Shown: in pieces, positions 51,713 through 62,754 of the stretch
Position numbering within the stretch: position 1 is the first letter of the stretch
Layout: each line of letters begins with the position of its first letter
Origin: Caenorhabditis elegans
Lineage: Eukaryota > Nematoda > Chromadorea > Rhabditida > Rhabditidae
Reading direction: 5' to 3'
NCBI RefSeq assembly: GCF_000002985.6
Contig: NC_003281.10
Coordinates: 3,100,001-3,164,000 of the forward strand
DNA length: 64,000 bases
Program-made: the position numbers and the translations under genes
Notes under the pieces: generated by a model
What the model saw: only the letters and a program-made list of their open reading frames with translations
Told to the model about the DNA's origin: nothing
Database searches by the model: none

Positions 51713-51900
51713 CTGCCAAAAGCAAGCGTCTAGCCCATCTGCGTTCACATTTTTCCATCTCTAACCTCTCTGAACAGCTCTGTTCAAAATAAACCATTCA
51801 TTCGTCTTTTTCAGGGTTGCTGTGTGCAGCCCAATTCTCTTCTTTCGGATTTTATATTTCTATTTTTTTAATTATAAACGTCTAAATATTTGGTAAGTCT
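51713..51900 (+). repeat. Spliced module copy 3
   Basis: Exon 51815-51892 with a canonical TTTTTCAG acceptor and TTTG|GTAAGT donor. Confidence 0.72.
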
Positions 51901-52189
51901 TTACCAATTAAACTTTAGTATATATGCGTATGCAAATGATGATGAACATCAACAATGTTCAAGCAAGTTCTAAAAATTGGCAATTTTTCATAGATGGCGA
52001 TGAAATCACTTGTAAGCATAGCGTTTATACTTTTGCCTAAAAATTGCCTGGAAAGCTTTTAAAATATGTTTTAAAAAATATTACATATGTACTCAATTGT
52101 CAAACACCAAACGTTTATATTTAGGTTGATGTCATGGAATGCTGAAAATGAATGCAATATAGACGAGTATTTCAAAAACCTGGGATATT

Positions 52190-52358
52190 GATAAGCAGCG
52201 ATATAGAAAAGGCCTTACTAATGCTCGGCGATACTTTTCGATTTCAAAGAATTCCCTTCGGAATCAAAACAAGTCCGTTCCTCTTAAATGCCACAATCAA
52301 GAACTAGAGATTCCATAAAACATACACTTATGTATGTAGACAATGTATTCTACAGGTA
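52190..52358 (+). pseudogene. BEL/Pao-type reverse transcriptase remnant
   Basis: Frame reads [20 protein letters not shown] then AT-I-KN and TAG, and a different frame shows YVDNVFY before donor CAG|GTATGA. It is homologous to the 50803-50952 remnant and closer to the family pattern (SPFLLNATI). Confidence 0.65.
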
Positions 52359-52639
52359 TGAGCTTCAAAATAATAATTAGTTTTGATTTTTATTTCCTTT
52401 TTCTGAAAGCTGTATCACACATTTCATTTTTAACAAAAAAAAAATAAAATTTCCTACTTTTAGAGATTTCCCGCAAGCAATGGACCTCCAATCAATCGCT
52501 GATGACTGGCAAACAATTTTTTTTCGATTTTTTTTCAATGTGTTATATGTATATTATTTGAAAAATAAAAAAACTTGATATATTTTTCTAAATGAACCTT
52601 TGACGGTGTATATCTACTCCGAGCCACTTTCATTGACGG

Positions 52640-52835
52640 CCAAAAGCAGGCGTCTAGCCATCTGCGTTTACATTTTTCTATCTCTCATCCCATCTCTCAC
52701 AACAATTCTGTTCGTAAAATAACAATTCATTCGTCTTTTGCAGGGTTGCTGTGTGCAGCCCAACTTTCTTCTTCTTCTTTCGGAATTATTTCTTTTATTT
52801 TTTACTAAAAACTTGTAAATATTGGGTAAGTATTT
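52640..52835 (+). repeat. Spliced module copy 4
   Basis: Exon 52744-52825 has a good acceptor TTTTGCAG and donor GG|GTAAGT. Confidence 0.72.
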
Positions 52836-53124
52836 AATAATTTAAATATGTATATGTGTATAACGTGTATCATTTTGCTTCAAAATTTCTTTCGGAATTA
52901 CAACTTTTCAACTATGCGTTTTTGTTTGCGTAGAAAACAGGTGATGCTTCAAACACTTTATATGAGAAACAACATTTTAAAAAAATATTAAAAGTTGTCT
53001 TTAATTTTAAGAGAATCACATATGTATTTACCAAATTGCTAACTATTTTTTGTGGAAATCAGATCATTAGTTCCTTTAAACTGCAATCAATATTTTAAAA
53101 AACCTTAACATTAATAATTTTCAG

Positions 53125-53458
53125 ATTCGTCTTGTGTCTTCATATCCATGAATGAAGACACAAGCCCGAACGAAATCGCCATCCCAGAACTGGAAATCTT
53201 CACAACGATTTCACAAGATATGAACTTCATGCACATAGAAGGTGACGGCTGTCAAGAAGAAGATCTAGCTAACTTCACAAGACTGCAATATCCTCTTCGT
53301 CTAGCATATGCATGCACCATAAACAACTATACGTAGCCATGTCACGAGTCAAGAAAGTAGTTTTTTCCAATCCTAAGTCAATCAATTTTAATTTTTCCAG
53401 TAGCACTTTGAGTTTATTGTTGCTTTATTTTCACTCAGTATTATTTTGTCATAATAAA
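53125..53458 (+). CDS. Possible 62-residue acidic ORF downstream of module copy 4
   Basis: Acceptor ATAATTTTCAG opens an exon with ATG at 53148 and TAG at 53334-53336, followed by AATAAA at 53453-53458. With exon 52744-52825 as 5' UTR it forms a complete two-exon transcription unit. The product is acidic and begins MNEDTSPNEIAIPELEIF. Not recognised; it could be gag-derived. Confidence 0.45.
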
Positions 53459-54044
53459 ATGTTTAATTATCATTTTTTTTAGAAAAAAAAAGCAATTTAA
53501 AAATCGAAACCACGGACGCCAAACTTCAAAAAGTGACTTTTTTGCGCATTTTGCAGAAATCAAACGAAAATCAATGTTCTTATATGTATGTAGTTAGTTT
53601 TTACATTATTTTTGACACATTTTGAACATTGGAAAATATTGCGATTTACCGAGTATGACGGCAAATTTGCCAGATTTGCCGTTTTTAATTCCCAGAGAAA
53701 AGCTTACAATTTTTGTTAATTTTCGGTAATTTTTTAATATTTAACTTACCTACTTACTTACTTACCATATTCGAAAATGTCGTAAAAATAATTTTCAAAC
53801 CAAAAACAAATTTGAAGAATTCTTATATTTGAAAAAAAAGAGGTTTCGATAAAGTCAATTCGGTTGTTGGTTTTTTTTCATTTATAGGGTTTTGTCGTTT
53901 TTTTTTTAATAATTATGAAATGTAGCTTGCATACTTGAAAAAAGGGCACCAACGATATAATGAAATACTTTTCAAAAATTGCAAATATTTCAGAAATAAC
54001 TGTCATCGAGAGTTGCATCCATCCCCTGCTTCATGTTAAAATTT

Positions 54045-54240
54045 CCGCTGTCAAAAGCAGGCATCTAGCCCATCTGCGTTTACATATTCCTATCTCTCAC
54101 CCATATCATAACAGTTCTGTTGGAAATAAACCATTCATTCGTCCTTTCAGAATTGCTGTGTGCAGCCCCAATGTTTTTATTTTTTCGAATTTATTCACTT
54201 TTTGATATTAAAATCAATTAAATATATGGTAAGTCGATCT
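54045..54240 (+). repeat. Spliced module copy 5
   Basis: Exon 54151-54228 begins AATTGCTGTGTGCAGCCCC, donor ATG|GTAAGT. The most diverged flank (CATCTAGCCC). Confidence 0.7.
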
Positions 54241-54400
54241 TTTTTTTCTGTTTCTGCAGTGATATCTCGGGTTGAAAAGTGTAATAAGTAAGTAATTAAG
54301 TGTGTAGGTAAGCTTTAAAATTAGACGAGCGTGTGATTTTTAGATTGCATAGCGATCCACTTAACTATCCCGCACGTAACACAATTTGCTAATCTTTCAG

Positions 54401-54631
54401 AGAGTCCCTGCAGACGCCAGATTTACGATTTCAATACCTTCAATACCAATGCCAACGTTTGACGGAACTTATACTTCTGCATTCAATGAACAAGCAGACA
54501 GTTGCCTATACAGCTCAACACGAGTTTTCGACATCAGCAATCTTCCGGCAAACTCTACAATAAGCTTGAGCAGCAGACTTTTTGAGCGATTGGCTTTCTC
54601 AGTGTTCTATAATTCAAAAAAACATGTATAA
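54401..54631 (+). pseudogene. Possible gag-derived ORF downstream of module copy 5
   Basis: Acceptor TAATCTTTCAG, then an open frame of about 76 codons to TAA. Residues PSIPMPTFDGTY resemble the LP-x-LP-x-PTF-x-G motif that opens BEL/Pao gag homology. An in-frame ATG is present (MPTFDG). AATAAA-like text follows. It is only a fragment of a normal gag. Confidence 0.4.
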
Positions 54632-54855
54632 TAAAATTAAATGATAACTCCAACCGACTTGAACATTGAATGATATTATTAAGTTACAGAAAATAAGGAG
54701 CATGATTTTCGTGGTGGGACCTGAAAACTTGCCAAATCTCCCGGAAAGCTTCGAATTTTTTCGCTCTATTTCTTCTCATTTTTTATCGACTTGTCTTATG
54801 ATTCTTGCATCTAATTGCACGGTGGAGACCCTCTCACCCACATTTTCTATATCCA

Positions 54856-54869
54856 GTTGCCCCGGCAAC
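54856..54869. promoter_or_regulatory. X-box-like perfect palindrome
   Basis: GTTGCCCCGGCAAC has both RFX half-sites (GTTGCC/GGCAAC) about 400 bp before the FAIM ATG. The C. elegans DAF-19 consensus has AT at the centre, here CC, so binding is uncertain. Confidence 0.35.
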
Positions 54870-55267
54870 CTGGCTCACGGAGCAGCACAGCCGTCACTGG
54901 GCTCTTGGAGCATTCGATTTTCAATTTTATTTTTGGACCGGAAGTGTTGTGTGTTGTTCCAGATTATTGAATAAAATATTTGATTTTTTTCTTTTTTGGC
55001 TGGAAAAACTGACAAAATTTAAACTTTTTCTCATAGTCGGAAAATCGTGGGAAAAACATGATTTTGGGGGTTAAATTGTTAGTAAAATAAAAATAAAGTA
55101 TTTTTTCAGCTAGAAAAAGTATTCAATATTATTTCAAACACTTTTTTAATGGTAAAAAAATTCTTGAAAATTTTTTTTTCTGAATTTTTTTCAAAACTTT
55201 TTAAAAAATATTTTTTTGGTTTTTTTTTAATTTTTTCTTCAATTGTTTTACGTTTTCTAATTTCAGA

Positions 55268-58200
55268 ATGCCTGAAGGTGACGTGGTTGCCACGTGGAAT
55301 GTGCCATTGCACGCTCAAGTGCACAAAATCGAGTTCGAACATGGAACAACGACTGGGAAGCGGGTGATTCGGATCGATGGAAATGTAATTTTTAATATCA
55401 TTATTTTTGAAAATTAATTGAAAATTTGAATTCAGCTCATTGAGAGCTTTCAAATAAGCCCCATCATGACTATATTCCGACTAGTTTGAGTTTTGACCTA
55501 CCCGTGCGCCTTTAAATTTCGATTTTCGTGGTGGGACCCAAAATCTTTCAAAATCGGAGGATCCTAGGCACTTTCAGTGTTATCTTGAAACGTTCTATGC
55601 TGAATTTGATTTTGAAAAAAATTCTAATATAATTTTTTTCCAAAAAAATAATTAAAAAATTTTTTCAGTAAATTCTCTAAAAAATTTTCAAAAAAGCACT
55701 ATAAACAAAATGTTATTTTATCTCACCGATAGCTTCAAGATAACTCAAAAATTAACTAGTTTTCTCCTATTTTCAAATTATTGGGTCTCACCCCGAATTT
55801 CGAATATTAAAGGCGCATGGCTAGGTCACAATTTCAAAATAGTCGGTATATAGTCATGATGGGTGTTATTTGAAAGCTCTCGATGAGCTGAATTCAAATT
55901 TTGTATTAAAATTTTTGTACTATGATTCCAGGAAATTCTGCGCCGCGACTGGATGTTTAAGCTGGTTGGAAAGGAAGCCTTCAAAGTTGGCGATATGAAA
56001 TGCATCATCAACGTGGAGGCGCTCGGAACTTTTGCCTATGAGTATTCTCTGGATGTGAGATATAAAGTGATATATTTTTTATAAAACCTATAAATGTTTG
56101 TAGGTAAACGGAAAAACGTTCAACAAGTTCAAAGAAGAGCAGAACAAAAGGCTGCACAGCTGGGAGACGACGCTCTCGGGGCATCAGTGGAGGGTTGTGC
56201 TGGGTTAGTAGCGAGGTGGTTAGAGCTATCAAAAAGTTGTCAACTGATAAGTTGTACATCTTAAAATTTCCTACATTTTGTTAGTTGACAGCTTTTGGCT
56301 AACTGCGTTCGCTGAGGAGATATGCAGCGTTAAAGTTTTAGAGGTTAAGAGTGGAAATCACTTCAAAGCAGTATACCTCTGTAGTCCTAAAAGCTATCAA
56401 AAAGTTGTAACTGAAGATTTGTAGTATATAAAATTTCCTACATTTTGTTAGTTAACAACTTTTTGATAACTTTTTCCACTGCCGAGATATGCAACATAAA
56501 ACCTGGGGAGGGGCAAAATGATCTTCCAACTTTAAAAACGGGGTATGCCTGCAATGCTAAAAGTTATTAAAAACTTGTTAAGTAACAAAATACAGCCCGT
56601 AAAATGTTCTACATTATGTTAGTTGACAACTTTTTGATAATTAATTTCCTTGTACATGAAGTTTCATGAATTGGAAGTCGGGTCACAAATTAGTTAGCCT
56701 AGTTTTGACGTAACTTAACTCTGCAGTGGCCTAAGATAAAAAATATGCTCAATTGCAAATATGTTTTAAGTTTAATTGTCTATTTTATGAGTATCTTATT
56801 CTTGTTTCAGACAAAGAATCAATGGAAATCTGGGCAAATGGGAACAACATCGACACAGCTGTGAGTCACTGTACTTTCTAGAAAATCAGTTTTTAAAATG
56901 ATACACTAACTTTATTAATGCTATTATTTCTGTAAAAGTCTAGATTCATAAAAATGTTTGAAAATTTAATTTATTACCAATAAAACTCGTTCCAGGGAGA
57001 ATTCGTCGACAACGGAACAGTGACACACTTCGAGCTTGGCAAAAATCCATGCAAGATTATTGCACAGAGCAGTGGAAAGAAAAAGTGAGCTTTTGTTTTT
57101 AATACTCAAGTTATATCGTTTACACTACAGTTCCTAGCAGAATAGCCAAACTAAATTTAAACAATTGACTCATATTTCCTAAAGACATTTCCTTTTTCGT
57201 TATAGAATATGGGCTAATGAATCAGCGATGTTATCAATGACTAGTGATTATATTTATCACCATGACTAACTTTTGTCATGACTATAAGCTTCGTAAATGT
57301 TAAGATTCACCTAGTCAGGCGCGGCAATCGGCAATTTGTCAATTGTCAGACTTGACTTGTTTTACAAAATTTTTACAAAATTCAAAACGGTTTAAAATAA
57401 CACTATGTACATAATTCTACAAGGACAAAATATAAAATATACCAAAAATTGTTAATAAAAACCTTTTTGGCAGTTAAAGGTGGAGTAGCGCCAGTGGGGA
57501 TTTTGTCTAAATGCACTTATAATGATCCAAAATGATCGAATATCATAATAAAACACTCCAAAAAATTTTAGATTTTTCATAATTTCCGGTCAAAGTTTGG
57601 CAGATTGCCAAAATTTTGAAAAATACGAGCTTTTGAGAAAATTTAAAGAAATGTCTCATGTTTTGTCCCCTACAATGTTTTAATACAAATAATTTAAACA
57701 AAATTAGAACATAAAAAATGCAGGAAAACATTTTTTTTTTTGGTCGACTTCCAAAATTATGAGTGGCAAAAACTGAGTAATTGCCACTTTTTGACAGTAA
57801 ATAAAAAATATTCAAAAATTTTTTGAAATATTTCATCATGGTATTTGGTCATTTTGGGACCAAAGGAGTGGTTTTTTACAATTTCCCCACTGGCGCTACT
57901 CCACCTTTAACAATTTTTAATTACTTTTTTACCTGCAAAATTAGTGCGCTTTCCACAGTCTGTGGGAAAAGCTCTCAAATAAATGTATCTCGATGAGCAA
58001 AATAGTTTTTAAAAAGTGCTCAATTGATAAGATGTAGCAAATTTTATTCTCTACATTTTTCAGTAAACGAATTTTTAATAAGCCCATTGCTATTTGAGTT
58101 AGAGCAATTTTGAATTTTGGCGGTGTATCTCTGCAACGGAGTTATGTATACAAAAAAGTATTTTCAACCACAGAAATGTTTGAAATTTAATTTTCTATTT

Positions 58201-58354
58201 AATAATTACAATGATAATAAGTTAAAATTTATCTGAAACAAAAATTTAATGAATTTTCAGAACCGGCGTGACACATACGCTCTACGTGAACGGAGAAATT
58301 GTGCCATCCACTGTAGACAAGCCAAATCCGTCGAATCAGCCTGGATCATCATAA
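55268..58354 (+). CDS. FAIM (Fas apoptotic inhibitory molecule) homologue
   Basis: FAIM is a small soluble cytosolic protein, protective against cell death and, in later work, against protein aggregation. Six exons: 55268-55384, 55932-56054, 56104-56203, 56811-56860, 56996-57084 and 58261-58354, in phase, 190 residues against about 179 in human. Features: VATWNVPLHAQVHKIEFEHG at the N-terminus, repeated beta-strand motifs, EILRRDWMFKLVGKEAF, GTFAYEYSLDVNGK (about residues 70-83), WRVVLDKESMEIWANG, then the second half GEFVDNGTVTHFELG and HTLYVNGE. The tail is proline/serine-rich. ATG is one base after ATTTCAG, so a spliced leader can join right at the start codon. AATAAA at 58600-58605. Introns 1 and 3 hold R-family and P-family pieces. 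From memory this is C. elegans C44B11.1. Confidence 0.93.
55430..55905. repeat. R-family inverted pair in FAIM intron 1
   Basis: Left arm 55430-55615 (AGCCCCATCATGACTATATT to CGTGGTGGGACCC), right arm 55715-55905 (GGGTCTCACCCCGAATTTC to AGTCATGATGGGTGTTATTT). Confidence 0.7.
56222..56650. repeat. P-family outer arms in FAIM intron 3
   Basis: Three successive outer-arm units (56222-56320, 56395-56500, 56560-56650), each ending CTACATTTTGTTAGTT then AAC, without the GACGCAG centre. They read as a tandem array, unlike elsewhere. A similar unit is at about 57990-58150. Confidence 0.6.
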
Positions 58355-58380
58355 CCGCCGCCGCCGCCGGCACAATTATG

Positions 58381-58393
58381 CCCCCCCCCCCCC
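58381..58393. repeat. C13 tract in the FAIM 3' UTR
   Basis: Thirteen C residues 27 nt past the stop, preceded by a CCG repeat (58355-58369). The minus strand is a G13 run. Confidence 0.9.
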
Positions 58394-58605
58394 TAACTTC
58401 CCCATAATATCCCTATATATGTCTGTGTCTCTTCTTCTCTGCACACTCTCTCCCCCTATCTCTGTGTTTCATTCCGATGGTAGAATATCGTATATCCACT
58501 TGACGGTTGCAGGTTTCCTTTCTCACTCCAAATTTGTTTTCCCGCAACTATTTTCACACCATTTTCGATTTAATAGTATTTTTGCGAATTTTTTTTTCCA
58601 ATAAA

Positions 58606-60688
58606 AGTTTGTTTTCTCGTTTTGTTTTTATGGTTTTCGTGGCGAGATCCACTTTTTCAACACTTTATTTCATTTTCAATGAGTTTAGCTTGTCATGAGC
58701 ATTTAACACCCATATTGACCAGATTACGTTGATTTTGAAAAATTGAGGGCTGAGTTCTACAATGCGCCTTTAAATTTCAGTTTTTCGTGGCGGGACGCAA
58801 AAAATTTAAAGTTTTTGAACTTTATACAATATGGATGTTACTTTAGAGTTTTTTACATGTAAAATTTCAATTATTCAGCTAAAACTGGGACTTTTATCAG
58901 TTTTTACCATAAACTCCATCCTATGTGCCTTTAAATTTTCAATTTCGTGGCGGGACCCAAAATTTTGAAAATTGAAGGAAAAAAGGCGATATGAGTGTCA
59001 TTTGAAAGCTCTAAAAGTTATAAATTCAAGTTTTCAAACAAAAAATTCTTGGTGATCGGGGAATATTCAAATTTCCGATTTTTTTTTTGGAATTTTTTTT
59101 TCAAAATTAAAAAAAATTTTAACTTTTTTCTAAACTTGATTTTTGCTAATTTGAAAGTATAAATTGTATAAAATCAATTAATTTTTTTCTCAGATTTTTT
59201 TCCAGTTCAAACCCCCGTCTCAGAGATAATTGTCCGAAACGGAAGGAGATCACTCTCTCGTCTCCTACCACATGACCCAATTTGTTACGGAAAATCGAAA
59301 CTTTATCTGATATCACATTCCTTTATCTTCATTTCATTTAGTGGTAGTAGGATTATACTTTGATTTAATTGATTTGATGCAAAAAACAATTTTTTTTAGA
59401 AATTTTTTTTTCAGAAAATTTTTTATTTTCATTTTTCTGAATACCCACTGTTTCCATACTAAAATTAACTACAAAATTTGAAGTCTGCACACCGATACGT
59501 TCAAAATAAGCCCCAGTATGCCTAGGATTCACCAATTTTGGGTCCCACCACGAAAAGCTACAGTACCCTTTTGGATTTCGTGGCGGGTGTTATTTTAACG
59601 GTTTTTTAGCGGAGAATTCAAACTTCGAACTGAAAATTCGTAGTTTTCCATGCTTTTGAAATTTTTTAGAGAGAATTTGAATTTTTCAACAAAAAAATTT
59701 TTTTTTGCAAATATTTTTCAAAAAAAAAAAACTTCCCCAACTCCAAAAAACGAGATAAATGACCAAAGAGCTGTGATAAGTGATAAGAGCATCTACCCCC
59801 ACTTCATTCACACACTGTGCTCACGGAGCTCCCGGCGGATAGCCCTCTCCGACCGGAAATTTGGCTCCTCTTGACTTTATAATTCTCTTTTTTTTGTAGG
59901 AGAACATTTTGTAGGAAAACTAGATTAACATGCGTGTTTTACGTGAATATAAAATCCCGAAAAATTTCGGAGATTTCTAGTATTTTTCAGATTTTTTCTC
60001 GGAAATTTTCGTGATTTTTCAGCCCAAAAAACATTTTTTTTATGCGCAAAAATTTGTGTTACCCTTTTCAAAAGCGTCCAAAAAAGTATAATCATGCCTA
60101 GGTTTTGAAAAAAAATCAAAAGTTTTAAAATGGGTCCCACCACGAAATTCTAAAAACTTATATTTTTGCTTAAAAATTTTTAATGTAATTTTTTGAATTC
60201 AGCTCACCGAGAGCTTTCAAATAAACCCCATCATGACTATATTCCGACTATTTTGAATTTTGACCTACCGATGCGCCTTTAAATTTCGATTTTCGTGGCG
60301 AGACCATATATCAAAAAGTTTCGGATTTCTACGTTATAAGGTGATTTTATTGTTGTTAGGTTTCCAAATAAACTTAATTTTTGATTAAATCCCAGAAAAT
60401 TCATAGGTCGGGTCTCGCCACGAAATTTCAAATTTAAAGGCGCATGGGTAGGTCAAAACTCAAACTAGTCGGAATATAGTCATGATGGGGGTTATTTGAG
60501 AGCTACTAACTTGCTGAATTGAAATTTTAAGCTTAAAATTCAAAAAATTACCAGGTTTTTTGAAGATTTTGGATCAAAAAATGTATTTTTAAAAATCGTA
60601 AGCTTTCCGGTCCATAAGCACATAGTACAGTCAGTCAGACCTTCTTAAAAACTTTCTCCCAATTTCCGCATAACTTTCACTATTTTCT
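58606..60688. other. Intergenic DNA with R-family copies
   Basis: R copies at about 58685-58850, 58870-59035, 59480-59625, 60065-60150, 60190-60320 and 60400-60540. A mixed-composition segment at 59214-59280 follows a TTTTTTTCCAG and stays open for 22 codons on plus; another at 59760-59880 is open on minus. Neither has a partner exon I can defend. Confidence 0.45.
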
Positions 60689-61930
60689 TCACAAATTTTT
60701 TATTCCGGCTGAATACAAAACCAATTCGCGGGCAGAGGGGATATATTTCAACACAACTTGACCTTCTCCTATGTATTCGGCCATTTTTATTATATTATTG
60801 GACTTTCTGTCAAGGATTTTGCATTTCTAAAAGCGAAATTTGTATAGATTTTGGTTAGTTTAGAGAAAAAAATTGGAAAAAAAATTTTGAAAAAAAAATC
60901 TAAATTCGGGTCCCGCAACGATAATTTTTACGGTGCTATTGTTATAATGATTCGAAAAATTTAAATTTGATCTCAGCTTGTTCCAAGCTTCAAAATGACA
61001 CCCATATTGTCTAGATTCTAACAGTTTTGAATTTTTTTCGGTCTCACCACGAAAACGTCTGGGTTACTGTGTCATGTGGTCACGTTTTGGCGGATTCGTA
61101 TTTTTAAAATTTGAATTTAGTTTAAATAAAACACCCATATTGTCTAGCCCCCAATAATTTTGAAAAGTGTTGGGTCCCGCCACGAAAATTCAAATTTAAA
61201 GGCGCATGGGTAGGTAAAAATTCAAAATATTCGGAATACAGTCATGATGGGGCTTATTTGAAAGCTCTCGGTGAGCTATATTCGAAAAACAATTTTTAAA
61301 ACATACAGAATTGTTGCTTTGCCTAGTTTCCCATAATTTTGAAAATTTTTGGGTCCCGCCACGAAAATAATTTGGGTTACTGTAGTCTGGGCCCATTTTT
61401 GCGAACTGCTATACGTAAATTTGACACAAGTTTGCTAGGAGCTTTAAATAATATCTATTCTGCCATGTCTTCAATAATTTAGAAAATCTTGGGTCTCGCC
61501 ACGAAATTGGAAATTTAAAGGCGCAAGGGTAGATCAAATTCAAAATACTCGGAATATAGTCATGATGGGGCTTATTTGAAAGCTCTCAAACAGTTGAATG
61601 TGAAATTAATACAACTACATTGTTTTAGGCGTAATTTAAAATTTTTGAAGGCAAAAAATTCCACTTTTTGCCAATTTCAAGTACTTTTTTGGAATTTTTT
61701 GGCATTTTTCATGATTCCTTTCCGTTTTGTCCATTGTCATCTGTTCTTTTCTTACGTCCAGGGGCCAAGGCCATCTAACCACTTTCTCTTACCCCCTCGT
61801 CACCGGCGTTTTCTCTAAATCTCTCGAATTCCGGTGCTCTCTTGTCTTTTTTTGGTATTCCGGCGGGGTGGGACGGTGTTCGATGTTTTGTTGTTATTGT
61901 TGTATATGAAGACGTTGAATTGATAGACAT
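60689..61930 (-). CDS. Probable small two-exon gene, unrecognised
   Basis: Exon 1 (61793-61930) begins ATGTCTATCAATTC and reads 46 open codons with a coding look (T/S-rich start, then KKDKRAPEFERFRENAGDEG), ending GGG|GTAAGAGA, a strong donor. Exon 2 (60689-60826) begins after TTTCGCTTTTAG in matching phase and reads 45 codons (including MAEYIGEGQVVLKYIPSARE) to TGA at 60689-60691. Total 91 residues, soluble. The 966-nt intron is filled with R repeats.

Caution: AATAAA at 60702-60707 on minus overlaps the 3' end of this frame, so the true stop could be upstream in another frame, or a middle exon may be missing. Exon 1 is more secure than exon 2. Confidence 0.5.
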
Positions 61931-62460
61931 TTCTGTGATTTTATTGATTTTTTGGATTTTTTCTTTTAAAAAAAAAATCTAAAATTTTGGCATAGTTTTT
62001 TTTAAGAATAAAATTTTATTTTTTAAAAATTAGTTAAAAATTTGAATTCAGCTCACCAAGAACTTTCGAACAACACCCATCATGACTATATTCCGGCTAT
62101 TTTCAATTTTGACCTACCCATGCGCCTTTAAATTTTGAATTTCGTGGCGGGACCCAATCTTCTCAAAAAACATTTAATGTTTTGGTTTCATCACATATCA
62201 AATAAAATTGTGCTTAAGTTTTACCTCTTGCTACTCAAATTCCGATAAAATTCAAATTTAGGGTCCCGCCACGAAAATCAAATTTTAAAGGCGCATAGAT
62301 AGCTGAAAATTTAGAATTGAAGGAATCTAGTCATAATGGGTGTTATTTGAAAACTAATGCCATGCTGAATCTAACTTTTAAAATTAAAATTCTAAAATAT
62401 TTGGGTCTCACCACGAAAATCTTAACTTTTCGCAGCAGGACCAAATTTTTCCAAAATTTT
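60970..62460. repeat. R-family cluster
   Basis: Copies at about 60970-61090, 61115-61290, 61320-61400, 61430-61620, 62045-62165, 62250-62370 and 62395-62460. The motif pair GGTAGGTCAAAA (or GGTAGATCAAATTC) and GGAATATAGTCATGATGGGG recurs. 62045-62370 is a full inverted pair. Confidence 0.72.
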
Positions 62461-62754
62461 TTGAACTATTTAAAATTTCCAGTTTTCCCCAGTCAATAAT
62501 TGAATTTTTTGATAAAAATTGTAAAAATAATAAATTTCAAGTGTTTTTTTGATAGAATTCTCATGCATCCCCTCTCATGTGACAAAAGTAGAAAATCTGG
62601 TTTTTAGTTTTTTTTTTTTTGAAAAATGTGTTTTGTATGGGCAGACAAGAGTGATGTGATGTTATTTTAGTGTTGTTCTGAAACATTTTTGTCACAATTC
62701 AAGTATTTCGCCGGTTTTTGGTTTTTGAATTTTCGAAAAAAAAAAGTCAATTTT

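Larger units (their letters stand above)
54241..55267. other. Region upstream of the FAIM homologue
   Basis: 54680-54970 is less AT-rich and repeat-free except for a CGTGGTGGGACC scrap, and holds the X-box-like palindrome. The remainder is AT-rich. ORFs here lack splice or similarity support. Confidence 0.45.
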
